Assembly: GCA_006176705.1 (NCBI GenBank) | Contig: QRFJ01001019.1 | Location: 62,001 to 126,000 of the forward strand | Origin: Cocos nucifera | Lineage: Eukaryota; Streptophyta; Magnoliopsida; Arecales; Arecaceae | Direction of reading: 5' to 3' | DNA length: 64,000 nt | Shown here: piece after piece, positions 34,321 to 45,661 of the stretch | How the letters are laid out: every line of letters begins with the position of its first letter | Numbering within the stretch: position 1 is the first letter of the stretch | Made by a program: the position numbers and the translations under genes | The notes under the pieces: model-generated | Told to the model about the DNA's origin: nothing | Database searches by the model: none | What the model saw: the letters and a program-made list of their open reading frames with translations, nothing else

Positions 34321-35330
34321 GTAATTAGTTTTCTTAAGGACCATTGTAACATTCTTTATGAAAGAAATAAAATTGCAAGTGGTTTCCTTATTAACGATCT
34401 TTACCAGTTACATATTGATGTATCTATTTTTAATATCAAGCAAAATGTGAATGCCATAAAATCAAAATGACCCAAGGATAGTCCAAACGATAGATATCTG
34501 TGGCACCTTAGACTAGATCATATAGTAGAAGATAGGATTAACAAATTGGAAAAAATCGGGCTATTGAGTCCATTAACTTTCGAGTCATATCCAATTTGTG
34601 AACCATGTTTTCACGGCAAAATGACTAAACTTCCTTTTATGGGACATGAGGAAAGGGCCATGGATTTACTTGTCCTAGTACATACTGATATGTGCGGCCC
34701 ATTTGATGTGCCAATTAGAGGCAATTTTATCTACTTCATAACCTTCACCAATGATTTATCTCGATATGGGTATGTGTATCTTATGAGATACAAGTCTGAA
34801 GCCTTTGAAAAGTTTAAAGAATTCAGACATGAAGTAGAAAACCAAACTAAAAAATCCATTAAGGTTCTTCGATCAGATCGAGGAGGTGAATACCTTAGTC
34901 GAAAATTCCTTGACTATCTTAAGCATGATGGCATAGTCTCTCAATGGACTCTACCTGGAACACCTCAACTCAATGAGATTTTAGAATGGAGAAATCGAAT
35001 CCTATTAGATATGGTCCGATCCATGATGAGCTTCACAAACCTCTCTGATTTTTTTTGGAGATAGTTTATTAACTGCTGTATATTTACTGAATAGGGTTCC
35101 TTCAAAAATCGTTCCTACCACACCATATGAAATATGGAATGGTAAGAAACTAAGTCTGAGTCATCTCAGAATTTAGGGTTATTTGGCTCATGTTAAAAGA
35201 CAATAAGCGGACAAGTTAGACTATAGGTCCTTTAGAGCTCAATTCATAGGATATCCTAAAAAGTCATTAAGATATTATTTCTACATTCCAGAAGATCACA
35301 ATATGATTGTGAGTTGACATGCCATCTTTC
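34321..35330 (+). pseudogene. Element B pre-integrase and integrase, broken
   Basis: 34546-35064 (172 codons) runs from the pre-integrase Cys pair (CEPCFHGKMTK) through HTDMCGP (first Asp), LRSDRGGEY (second Asp) and GTPQLNEILEWRNR (Glu), so all three DDE residues remain. An extra T in a T run at about 35049-35056 then shifts frame, and the C-terminal part (LLTAVYLLNR, HLRI*GYLAHVKRQ*ADKL) has stops at Trp and Gln codons. Confidence 0.93.
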
Positions 35331-36590
35331 TTGAATAACAGTTTATTCAAGATGGCGGTATTGGAAAGTAGATCAAGCTAGAGGAGAAAGTCTCCCAAGA
35401 GTAAAGAGCTAAGGACTCTTTGGAACCAAATCAGGTTGAGCCAATACAATCACTACCTCCTCCACCTCGATGATCGAAAAGAATTTTCTATCCCCATAAG
35501 AGGTACTTAGGTACTATTTCAAAAAAAGTAGAGAAAATATTCCTCGTAAGTAATGGAGTTTATGGTGATGATCCTAAAACCTATAATGGGGCGATATCAA
35601 ATATCGACTCCAAGAAATGGTTAGAGACAATGAAGTCAGAAATTGACTCGATGCACTCCAACCAAGTCTGGACCTTAGTAGATCCACCAGAAGGTATAGT
35701 ACCTATTAGGTGTAAATGGATCTACAAGAGAAAGATTGGTACAGATGAAAATGTAGAGACATTCAAAGCTAGATTAGTGGCAAAAGGTTATAGTCAGCAC
35801 GAAGACATTGACTATCAGGATATCTTTTCGCCAGTAGCCATGCTTAAATCATTCATACATTGCTTACTGTTGCAGTCTATTTCAATTATGAAATATGGCA
35901 AATGGATGTGAAATGGCATTCTTAAATAGATATCTTGAGAAAGATATCTATATGGAACAGCTACTGGATTTCACATCCAGTGATACTAATCATAAAGTAT
36001 GCAAGCTACAAAGGTCCATATATGGACTTAAGCAAGCATCTCGGAGCTGGAATACTCATTTTAATGATGTGATCAAATTATTTAGTTTCATCAAGAATGA
36101 AGAGGAATCATGTATTTTTAGAAAGGTCAGTGGGAGTGCTATTGTCTTCCTCGTACTATACGTAGATGATATCCTCCTTATTGGAAATGATATTTTCATA
36201 TTGACCACAGTTAAAATGTGGTTATCTAAAGAATTTTCCATGAAAGACCTAGGAGAAGCATTCTTTACTCTTGGAATCAAAGTCTATAGAGATAGACCAA
36301 ATAGGATGCTAGGTCTTTCACAGAAGATGTACATAAAAGAAGTGCTAAAGAGGTTTAGCATGGAAAACTCCAAGAGGGGTTTGGTACCCATCAGACATGG
36401 CATTCATCTCTCTAAGAAAATTTATCCCAACACACCAGAGGAGATTGAACGCATGAGCAAGATCCCTTATGCTTCTGCAATAGGGAGCCTCATGTATGCC
36501 ATGTTATGTACACGACCTGATATAGCCCATGCTGTGAGTGTCACAAGCAGATATCATCAAATCCAGAAGAAGAACACTGGACTTCTGTGA
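35331..36590 (+). pseudogene. Element B reverse transcriptase, broken
   Basis: 35630-35911: EGIVPIRCKWIYKRKIG, RLVAKGYSQHEDIDYQDIFSPVAML. A frameshift near 35900 separates it from 35895-36590 (231 codons): KVCKLQRSIYGLKQASRSWN, catalytic YVDD (36159-36170), MKDLGEAFFTLGIK and ASAIGSLMYAMLCTRPDIAHAVS. The last two stretches together cover most of RT. Confidence 0.94.
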
Positions 36591-37138
36591 AATGTATCCT
36601 TAAGTACTTAAGAAGAATTAAGGATATGCTCTTGGTTTTTGGTAATGGAGAACTCAAAGTCTAAGGATATATAGACTTGGATTTTATGTTCGATATAGAT
36701 GATCGAAAGTCGACATCTAGGAATCTATTTGTGTGTAATGATGGTGCTATCAGTTGGAAGAGTTCTAAATAGACAGTAATAGTAGATTCCACCATAAAAG
36801 TAGAATACATTACTGCGTCAGAAGTTACGAAGGAGGCATTCTAGTACAAGAAGTTTGCCGCAAAGATCGGAGTGATGCCATCAGATGCCATTCCTCTGTA
36901 CTACGATAAAAATGGTTCCATAGCTCTTGTTAAGGAGCCAAGGTCTCACCAAAAATCCAAACACATCGAGCGGCGATATCACCTCATCCGCGATTACCTC
37001 GAGAAAGGATATGTCGAGGTCAAGAGAGTCGACTTCGCAGATAATGTGACAGACCAACTTACGAAGCCGTTGGACCAGCAGAAGATCGAAACCCATCTTG
37101 AGGAAATGGGACTTAGATTTGTAGCCAATTGGCTTTAG
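36591..37138 (+). pseudogene. Element B RNase H, broken
   Basis: The C-terminal open part, 36872-37138 (88 codons), shows IPLYYDKNGSIALVKEPR, HIERRYHLIRDYLEKGYVEVKRVD and DQLTKPLDQQKIE up to a natural stop at 37138. Upstream (36600-36870) are stops at Gln and Trp codons, for example TAG before ACAGTAATAG and in FW-YKKF. Confidence 0.92.
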
Positions 37139-37152
37139 GTCAAGTGGGAGTT
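37139..37152 (+). other. Element B polypurine tract
   Basis: TCAAGTGGGAGTT immediately before the 3' LTR start TGTTAGATA. Confidence 0.88.
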
Positions 37153-38597
37153 TGTTAGATATGTGTGCCCTGAAAGTCAGAATTGGCTGACACTTATTAT
37201 ACACTTCTAAGGACAAAATTATAATTTTGATTATAAATAATAAAATAGATTATTTTCTATCATAATGTGTATTTAGTGTCTGTGATACATCCCTTGAGTT
37301 AATGGTAATGACAATTCTTATTTTCAAGAGTTGAAAATTTAAGACATGAATTTTCATTATTAACTCAAAAAATGCTCCTAACCGTAGGATCATCATGAGG
37401 ATAGTGATTGATCTGGAAGGTTGGGGTACAATCACTTCTTTATAGATGAGTCTTGAGTCTACGATGTAGAGATATCAGAGCGAGAGTATAGGTACTCGTT
37501 AGAGAACGAGGGCACTGAGCGTGACCACCTTGAGCAGTCATTAGGAAGTCTACCTTCTCGTCGATGACTGGCTCGAAGCTGCAGTTGTTTGTCTGGTTCT
37601 TTGATCTGAGGTGCATCGGTAGTTTACCTTGAGGGTATTGTAGTTTGACTACACCATGACTCGATCTCCTAGCCATTCAAAATCTTGAGGTGTATGTTGG
37701 CTATAGCATGTTCATTGTAGAAATTGAATTGCACCAATAGAGAATCTATCTACCTCGGTAGATGAGGAGAAGCCCTATGATGATCATGAGCATCAAGTCC
37801 ATAAGCCCATGGCCATGGCAGAGTGAAATAATAGAAAGAGTTTCTATTAAGATTTTCACATTGGACTTGAATCGAATGATTAATCATATGACGGATATTA
37901 GGGTTTGATGAGATTACCTTAACCTTAATCTTGTCAGGGATCAAGATAGAAGAACATAATCACATAGGTAACTACATCGAGAGGTTCATTTTTAGTTCTA
38001 ATAGATTTCCACCATATGCTGCTATGTGTCACTAGCAGATTTTGAGAGCAATTAGAATGATTTAGATGATCAATCATACTAGTTGTCTGAATCAAAAAAG
38101 TTTTGATCCATCGAAAGGTATTTCGATGATGTCGATGATAGAGATCATGACATATCTCATTACCATACAAAACTGAACCTAACTGGATCACACAAATAAA
38201 GGTTTCGATCTGGATATCATCAATTGGACTAATCCAGTTCAATTGATTTGAATAAGATTCAATTAGGTTCAAGAAAATCGTGCTAACACACGATTGAGCC
38301 TAATGTTCTCCTTTAATTATCATTAAAAGTTATTTTGACTGAGCCAAATTTATTTGGGCTCCCTCAAGTACCTTTACTTAGTTTGACTGGAGCTTGTCCA
38401 AGTCAGAAAAGGGTTGTCTTAATTTATGAGATGAATTTGAGACAACACCTACCATTTTTCGTCACCTGCTAAATCCTGTTTCGAACATTTGGTCAAACGT
38501 TGATCTTTGATGCTTAGACATCTGCCCATATGTTATGCACCCATAGGAGAGAATTTTTGGATTAGTCCACCTACTAAAAAGTAGATGAATAAGGGGT

Positions 38598-38617
38598 GCA
38601 TGCCTAGGGAGGCATGC
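38598..38617 (+). promoter_or_regulatory. U3 dyad 1 in element B 3' LTR
   Basis: GCATGCCTAGGGAGGCATGC: 8-bp arms with a 4-base spacer. Element A has a related dyad with 9-bp arms (about 39530-39557: GGTGCATGC ... GCATGCACC). About 240 bp upstream of the TATA box. Function unknown. Confidence 0.6.
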
Positions 38618-38638
38618 GCCCATGGATAAAGCGTCTGT

Positions 38639-38658
38639 AGTCCCATATAGATGGGACT
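38639..38658 (+). promoter_or_regulatory. U3 dyad 2 in element B 3' LTR
   Basis: AGTCCCATATAGATGGGACT: 8-bp arms and 4-base loop. The counterpart in A at 39489-39512 has perfect 10-bp arms (GGAGTCCCAT/ATGGGACTCC). It survives between copies that are otherwise diverged here. Confidence 0.6.
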
Positions 38659-38855
38659 CCAGTTACTTCGGGGTTTCTACTTAAGTGGCACCAAAGACTT
38701 GTCTTTGACCAGTCTTGGTGCCATCTAAGGATGATTCAGAGGGGCGCTCATCTAATTGGATCAGATGATGTCATCCCACCAATCAGATTTAGATCTGATT
38801 GCACAAAAGGTCGTGATTGGTCGGGATGATGTGGCACTGTATGGCGCAATAAGGT

Positions 38856-38864
38856 CTATAAAAA
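38856..38864 (+). promoter_or_regulatory. TATA box, element B 3' LTR
   Basis: CTATAAAAA followed by CCCTATCTGCGCC, equivalent to the TATA boxes of A and C. It lies inside the segment missing from the 5' LTR of B. Confidence 0.7.
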
Positions 38865-39436
38865 CCCTATCTGCGCCAAGATCTATGAAGCTTGACCCAT
38901 TGCCCATGCCATAAGGCTGTCCCTCTTCCTCCTCCATGCCATCTTCAGGTCTTCTCTCTCCTACCCATGCCTAAGAATTTTTGGGCTTCAGTTTGGTGCG
39001 ATCCAAGCAAGAGAAAGGCGACAGAAAAAGGAAGAAGGTAGCACCGCTGCACGAGACAACTCACGTCTTCGAAAGGAGTTTTGAAGATCTTCAAAATCAG
39101 ATTTAGATTTGATTTTTTGAGAGATGATAAAGAAGGAGAAGATCTCCAGATCCTATTCGAGTGGATATCAATAGAGGCTAGGCACTTACGTGGCTAAATC
39201 TAGAACCTCAAGTAGACATCAGGATCATCACAAGATAATCAGATTAGCCTCAATAAGGTAAATTAAATTAGATTTAATTTATTTTTTATTTTATTTTCCA
39301 TTATTAGATCAATAATATCAGATCTGGAAAGTCTCAGATCTAATTTGGATCCAAGAAAAAATTTTGAAATATCTCTCTTAATCCAATCAGATCTGAATGA
39401 ATCTAATTTGAAAAACTCGATTTTTTCTTCAAAGAC

Positions 39437-41003
39437 TGGGTCAAACAAGTCTTCTTGGTACCATCTAGTTTGATTCCCTAAAGCAACTGGAGTCCCATCT
39501 GTATGGGACTCCAAATCTTATCCTCATGAGGTGCATGCCTCCCAAAGCATGCACCCCTTGCCTGTCTACTTTTTAGCAGGGGGATAATGTCCAAGGTTCT
39601 CTCTTATGGGTGCATGACACATGGGCAGATATCTAAGTGTCAATGGTCAACATTTGATCAAAGTCCAAAGATAAGATTTAGTAGGTGACGAAAAATGGTA
39701 GGTGTTGTCTCAAATTTATTTCATAAATTAAGAAAATCCTTTTTTGATCTGGACAAACTCCAGTCAGACTAAGTAAAGATTTCTGAGTGAGCCCAAATAC
39801 ATTTGGCTCAGTCGAGACAAGTTTTAATGATTGTTAAAGGAGAACATTAGGCTCAATCATGTGCTAGCATGATTTTCTTGAACCTAATTGAATCTTATTC
39901 AAATCAATTAAACTGGGTTAATCCAATTGATGATATCCAGATCCAAATCCTTATTTGTGTGATCTAGTTATGTTTAGTTCAGTATGGTAATAGGATATAT
40001 CATGATCTCTATCATCGACATCATCAAAACACCTTTCGATGGATCAGAACTTTTTTGATTCAGATAACTATTATGATCGATTATCTAAATCATTCTAGTT
40101 GCTCCTAAAATCCACTAGTGATACTTAGCAGCATATGGTGGCAACCCGTCAGAACTAAAAGTGAACCTATTAATGCAGTTTCCTATGTGATTAAGTTCCT
40201 CTATCTTGAGCTTCGACTGAATTAGGGTTAAGATGATCTCGTCAAATCCTAATATCTCTCATATGAATTAATCATTCGATTCAAGTCCAATATGAAAATC
40301 TTAATAGAAACTCTTTCTATTATTTCACTCTACCTTGGCCATGGGCTTATGGACTTGATTCTCATGATCATCATAGGGCTGCTCCTCTTCTACCAAGATA
40401 GATAGATTCTTTATTGATGCAATCCAATTCCTACAATGAATATGCTATAGCCAACATACACCTCATGATTTTGAATGGCTAGGAGTCCAAGTTATGGTGT
40501 AGTCAAACTACAACACCCTTAAAGTGAACTGCCAATGCACCTCAGGTCAAAGAATTAGATACACCACTGCAACTTTGAGCCAATCATCGACGAGAAGGTA
40601 GATTTTCTCATGACTGCTCGAGGTGGTCACGCTCAATGCCCTCGTTCTCTAACGAGTACCTATACTCTCGCTCCGATGTCTCTACACCATAGACTCAAGA
40701 TTCATCTATCCTAAAAAAGCAATCGTACACCAATCTTCTGGATTAATCACCATCCTCATGATGATCCTACGGTCGGAAGCATTTTATGAGTTAATAATGA
40801 AAATTCATGTCTTAAATTTTCAACTCTTGAAAATATGAACTATCATTACCATTAACTCAATGGATGTATCACAGACACTTTCAAATGCACATTATGATAG
40901 AAAATAATTCATTATATTTTTTATAGTCAAAATTATAATTTTGTCCTTAGAAGTGTATTACAAGTGTCAGCCAATCTGGCTTCAAGGGCACATATATCTA
41001 ACA
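39437..41003 (-). repeat. Element A 5' LTR, distal U3 part
   Basis: Continues the 5' LTR of A across B, matching 21941-23499. It ends ATCTAACA and is followed by TSD TTGTG. Together with 29352-30080 it gives about 2296 bp, close to the 2293 bp of the 3' LTR. Confidence 0.95.
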
Positions 41004-41008
41004 TTGTG

Positions 41009-41250
41009 GTCATGGAAATCACGACACTGAGGATAATTCCTCTTCCAATGCCCCTACTTCTTACAATGAAAGCACTCTATCTGATCTAGGTTATTCTTGA
41101 ACCTTATGCTTAAATTAGGCATAGAGGCCCCAGCACGAACCACTTTATGCTGCTTAACAACATTCAATTTCTGATACTTATTATCGAAGTTGGGTCCCAT
41201 AAGTTAATCATTGTCTAATAGTGAATGGAGCAACTATGGTTTGGATTTAA
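41009..41250 (-). pseudogene. Element 2 gag remnant with zinc knuckle
   Basis: Minus-strand reading starts LLDND then LMGPNFDN, then jumps to KYQKLNVVKQHK and a knuckle reading CFHCKK*GHWKRNYP, with a stop in place of a residue and Tyr in place of the last Cys. Compared with element 1 (9141-9530) the gag core between LMGPNFDN and the knuckle is deleted. The coding sequence continued into protease at 21206 before A inserted. Confidence 0.85.
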
Positions 41251-43150
41251 CTACATAAAGAAAAATCAAAAGCCTAATTAGTAATTGATTCATTAAACCT
41301 AAAGATTTGAACTTTAATTAAAAGTTCTTCCACTATTTTATTCGAATCGGTAGCCTCTACCTCCAATTCGAGGAATTATCCTAATTTCTTAGTAGGTACT
41401 AGAATCCATATGGACTGCACACAAGCCCAACTATGGTTGGTCAATCCATGTACATCTAAGGATAGGTTCATAACCAATTATTTCTTCAAATAATTTTTAG
41501 TAATTTAATTTTGCCCTAGGTATCTTTTCAATAAGCTAGGGCCTTCACTGAAAGTTCTGATTAGGTCCAACCATTAACATGATCATACTTGATCCATCTA
41601 ACTAATGAATGATTAAGCCCAACTATGGTTAGTCAATCTAACCATCATTTAGAGAGATGCATCCAAAAAATCATATTATGAATGATAATTTCATTAGCAG
41701 ATAAGCAGCAGGCCTATGGGCCTCCAATGATTATCCAATTAATGGATTCATTATCATCCACTTAATGGGAGGCTGTGATCTAGTTATCACCATAACTATT
41801 TCATTTTATGAACCTAATAATTTTAGAAAATTTAATTGATTTAATTTAGAGGAAGAGGGTCAAATGAACCAGCTTATCATGATTCTCCCACTGACTTCAC
41901 CAAGTCAGCTTAAAGAAGACCATTAATAGGCTAGTCAAGGAGCACCTAAATTAGTCATATTGATTTACCTAGCTGACATGGGTCAATTCGAATAGTCAAG
42001 TGATCTGATTAAAATATAATTTCACTAAGAGGCTAGGTAAGTTCGATTAATGGGAGAGTCTGCCAAAGCTTGCCTTAGACACCATCAAAAATGGCCAGGT
42101 AAGTGGGCTGTCAATTAAAGACCACCGATCTGATTTATCTTAGATACCAACTGATTTAATTAGTTTTAATTAGATCAACCTAACAGTTCGTGCTAGACCT
42201 CATAGCCAAGAATTAAGTCCATCTTGGGTCTCGTTAAAGACATGGACTTAACCAACTACAACTATTGTAATTGATCTAAAGAATTCTTGACCTAATCTAA
42301 GACAACAATTAATTAGATTTAGTTAATTCTCTAATTAAGTCCATTCTTTAATCTAATCCTAGGTCTAATCTAATTAATGGACCTAATCCCCACTAACCTA
42401 TTTAACCCAATGTGTTATGATTCGTGTCTTAGGATCTTCAATCTATAATCCTAAATTTTAATCAAACAACTTCTTAATTTTTAATTAAGTTTTGGGCTGA
42501 GGATTGGGGTTCGGCTTCTCAAAAATAATTTTCATATTCATAAAATATTTTTGTAATATGGTTCTATCAATCAAGTTGTATGTTTGATTCATAATCAAAA
42601 TGCAAGTAACATAAACATGAATCTACTTTAGATCTAATCTAAACAGATTCATGTAATTGAAACAGTTTCAACATCAATTAATCATAAATCAACTTAGATC
42701 AAATCTAACATATTTATGATAATTAAAATTAAATTTAAATATTTTTAATCAAATCATAAAATCTTTTAGCTCTAATTAAAAATTTTATGATCAATGTTTT
42801 AGATCAGCACATACTAGGATAATCTTTTCACTGTAAGAGATAAACCTTACAGCATGACAATCATATAGCAGTCCGTGCAATCTAAAAACTTTATTTTTAG
42901 ATATAAAACTATTTTAAATCTATTAAATTATAAATAAAATTAAATTAAATCTAATAAATTTATGATTAGAAATAGATCATCACAAACTAGGATAATCTTT
43001 TCACCGTAAGGGGTAAACCTTACAGCAGGATGACCTTATAGCAGTTCGTGAGATCTAAATTTTTAATTTTATATTTAATAATTAAATTATAAATTAGATC
43101 TAATTTAATAAATAATCTAAATATGCTCAAGAAAATCATGTAATAAGAAC
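41251..43150 (-). other. Element 2 untranslated leader
   Basis: About 1.9 kb between gag and PBS, collinear in large part with the element 1 leader (45662-47143). No lasting open frame; long LTR-proximal leaders are normal for this family. Confidence 0.8.
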
Positions 43151-43166
43151 CTAGGCTCTGATACCA
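43151..43166 (-). other. Element 2 primer-binding site
   Basis: Minus strand TGGTATCAGAGCCTAG: exact initiator tRNA-Met complement in its first 12 bases, two bases from the LTR. Confidence 0.93.
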
Positions 43167-43168
43167 AT

Positions 43169-45656
43169 TGAAGGAATCAAATCTAGAATTTCACGGGTAG
43201 ATCTTGAAACTTTTTTAAGATCATGCAGTAAAAGACTTAAATAAATTAAATATTTATTTAAATAAATATAAAAATATTTTAGATCTAAGATTTGTTATAT
43301 GATCAAAGCATGATATTAAATCAAAAATTAAAAATACAAAGAAAAGATTAACATGTTGATCTCATCAACAAGCTACAATACTACATCTAATGTAGCTATG
43401 GAATAACAAATTAGATCTGATACCTGAGCAAGTTAAACATTCTAACTTACTAATCTAGACTTGAGGATGAAATCATGAGCTGCATACACGTCCGGCCTCT
43501 AGGAGTCATCTACACGAGCCCACGAATACGATCTGAGATCCTGATGCAGGAAATCAACACAGCATGCTAGTACTGTGCTAATCTCTCTTCGATGATCGAT
43601 ATGATGCTTCCTTCTTTGAGACTTAAACTCTCCAAATATCAAAAGAAAGAAGAGAGATTTTAGATCTAAGACTCTCTCAAAGAAATCTCAAAAGGAGGAG
43701 GAGAAGAAAAAATCAAAATAGCCCTAGAAGAAGACCTTCTTCTTCTTCTCTCTTCTCTCACCTAGACACCTAGTTTGGTATCTATGAAATCCCCATGCCC
43801 AGAGGTTCTCTCTCCCTAATTTTTGCACACCTCAAAGCTCTCCTAATGGTCTATATTTCACAAAAATTTTAATCCAAAATTCATCCAATATATATAGGAA
43901 AAGAAGAGTTCTTGTCTATATCAAATACTAGACAAGGAAGGGTCAAACAGGGCAAGTTAAGGGGTGCCCAACTCTTGGGCGCCCCTTTCCAATATTTTTG
44001 GCATGTACCAACAAGGAGGGGTGCACAAAAAAGGGCCTTTCTCATGTGAAATAAGAGAGAATATAATAGGGAGAGGGGCCGGCACCTATTGGGAAGAGTT
44101 TAGGTTTGTTAGGACTCTATCTCATAGAATCCAAAATCAAAACAAACTCCCTCGTAGACTTGGTCCTCCACCCAATTACCATATGAGAAAGAGAGAGGGG
44201 GGGGCATGCATGAAGACTAGGGAGAAAGGAATTTGTCACACAAAATAAGAGAAGAAATAGGGCGTCGGGCATGGAGGGCTAAGGTGGCGCAAGGTGGAAT
44301 CCTAGTCTTACTAGGATTCCATCTATGACTTGGTCAAACATGGTTTCTTAAATCAAATTAAATCAAAATCCAAGTCAAAAAAATTAAATTAGGTTCTAAC
44401 CCAATTAAAGATTTAATTAAATTAGATTTAATTTTGATTTATTTTTTAATTAAATTAAAAAATTAGGTTGACCCAAGTCCTAGTTGAATTAGGATTAGTT
44501 TTTTCTTGCACTTGGCTTATCCAATAAGCCAATTGGACTTGATCCAATCAAGCCCAAATCAAATCTAATTAAATTATATTTAATTAGACTTAATCTCAGC
44601 CCTTTGACTTAATTAAATTAAGTCAATTAGCAATCGAATTGCTAATCGATCCTCCTGTAATGCTTGCACTAGGTTAAATATCAATCGTATTAATTGTTTA
44701 ACCCTAGAACGATTTTCAATCGTTGATCAACCATCCGATCAAATCATGAGCTCTAATGTATGTGACCTCATAGGTCTGAACCTAAGCTAGTAGCATAGAA
44801 ATAGATTTCTGTATCAATCAAAGTAATCATCTAGCAATGGTACTCGACGATCGGATAGGTCGAATGTGTAGAACAACATCCTTAGAACCCATGCAGATAT
44901 AGTTTCCATATAATTCATCTTCTTGACCAAAATGCTCATAGGATACCTCAGAGTTCAACTGTCAACTCTGATCAGGTTGTCTATATTGTATTTTAAAATA
45001 TCAAATTCATCTAATGGATTATCCTAGTCAAGGTTTTGCTATATTGAAATACAGTGATACTTTATTCTCCAACTCTTGGAGTGGTCAATCTCATCTTGAT
45101 CACACTCTGATTTTGCAAAAACTTGACTATGCCCAGAAGCCTTCCATTATTGAATTAGAAATTTAGTTAGTCTGGTACCAAAGCACAGTGAGTTGCTTGC
45201 AAGTTATTGAGATGATCTCAGGTCTAAGGGATACTTATACCTATGTCCCATCAGAGACATTCTCAACAGTAGAATGCTCTGGAGTTGATCATGTTCAATG
45301 ACGATATACCCATATATCTCATCTGTATGCCATACCAGTGTCTCCATACTTCTTGGTTAAGAGGACAACCAACCTATATGGCATACAATGACCTATGCTC
45401 AATAGATGCTATAATCCTAATTAACAGCCTATCATTTGATCATAAACAAATTTAAGGACTAATCGATAAATCTTCTTTTTATCAAAGCTAAATAGTCCTA
45501 AGAACTTCATCACATTAATGAAGTTCATTAGAAGATGAATATTTTATGATGAAAAATATCAAAAATATATTTTATTTATTAATGAATCAATTATAGATAT
45601 AAAGTAGCTTAGTCGTTAATAGGTTGATGATTGATTTTGGAACACATTTTCCAACA
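43169..45656 (-). repeat. Element 2 5' LTR
   Basis: 2488 bp, TGAAGGAATC ... CCAACA in plus-strand view. Collinear with 15532-18045. Followed by TSD AGAAT. Confidence 0.95.
43889..43896 (-). promoter_or_regulatory. Candidate TATA box, element 2 5' LTR
   Basis: TATATATA, kept at 16252-16260 in the other LTR, with a purine-rich plus-strand flank (CT-rich on the minus strand). Confidence 0.6.
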
Positions 45657-45661
45657 AGAAT

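Larger units (their letters stand above)
30081..39431 (+). mobile_element. Ty1/copia retrotransposon element B (plus), 9351 bp, nested in A
   Basis: LTRs 30081-31978 and 37153-39431, flanked by AAGAT (30076-30080) and AAGAC (39432-39436), a TSD with one transition. Removal rejoins the 5' LTR of A to match its 3' LTR at 21935-21945. Gag, protease, integrase, RT and RNase H follow in copia order, all with stops or frameshifts. In the first ~270 bp I count about 20 LTR differences, nearly all transitions. Confidence 0.96.
37153..39431 (+). repeat. Element B 3' LTR, full length
   Basis: 2279 bp, TG...CA. Holds two U3 dyads (38598-38617, 38639-38658) and a TATA box at 38856. The small frames on either strand are not conserved in other copies. 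Confidence 0.95.
21207..41003 (-). mobile_element. Ty1/copia retrotransposon element A (minus), split by element B
   Basis: The plus-strand view starts TGAAGGAAAAAACC and ends ATATATCTAACA, flanked by TSD TTGTG (21202-21206 and 41004-41008). It is inserted between the gag zinc knuckle and protease of element 2. Without B it is about 10.4 kb: 3' LTR 21207-23499, interior 23500-29351, 5' LTR 29352-30080 plus 39437-41003. Its LTRs have diverged noticeably (many transitions), more than those of B, in line with A being older than B. Confidence 0.95.
15532..45656 (-). mobile_element. Ty1/copia retrotransposon element 2 (minus), split by element A
   Basis: LTRs at 15532-18045 and 43169-45656, with TSD AAAAT/AGAAT (15527-15531, 45657-45661; one transition). 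Once removed, element 1 reads through from 15531 to 45662 and matches the intact leader at 41402. Excluding nested A the element is about 10.3 kb. The coding order on the minus strand is gag, protease, integrase, RT, RNase H, which defines copia. All genes carry stops or frameshifts. Confidence 0.95.
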
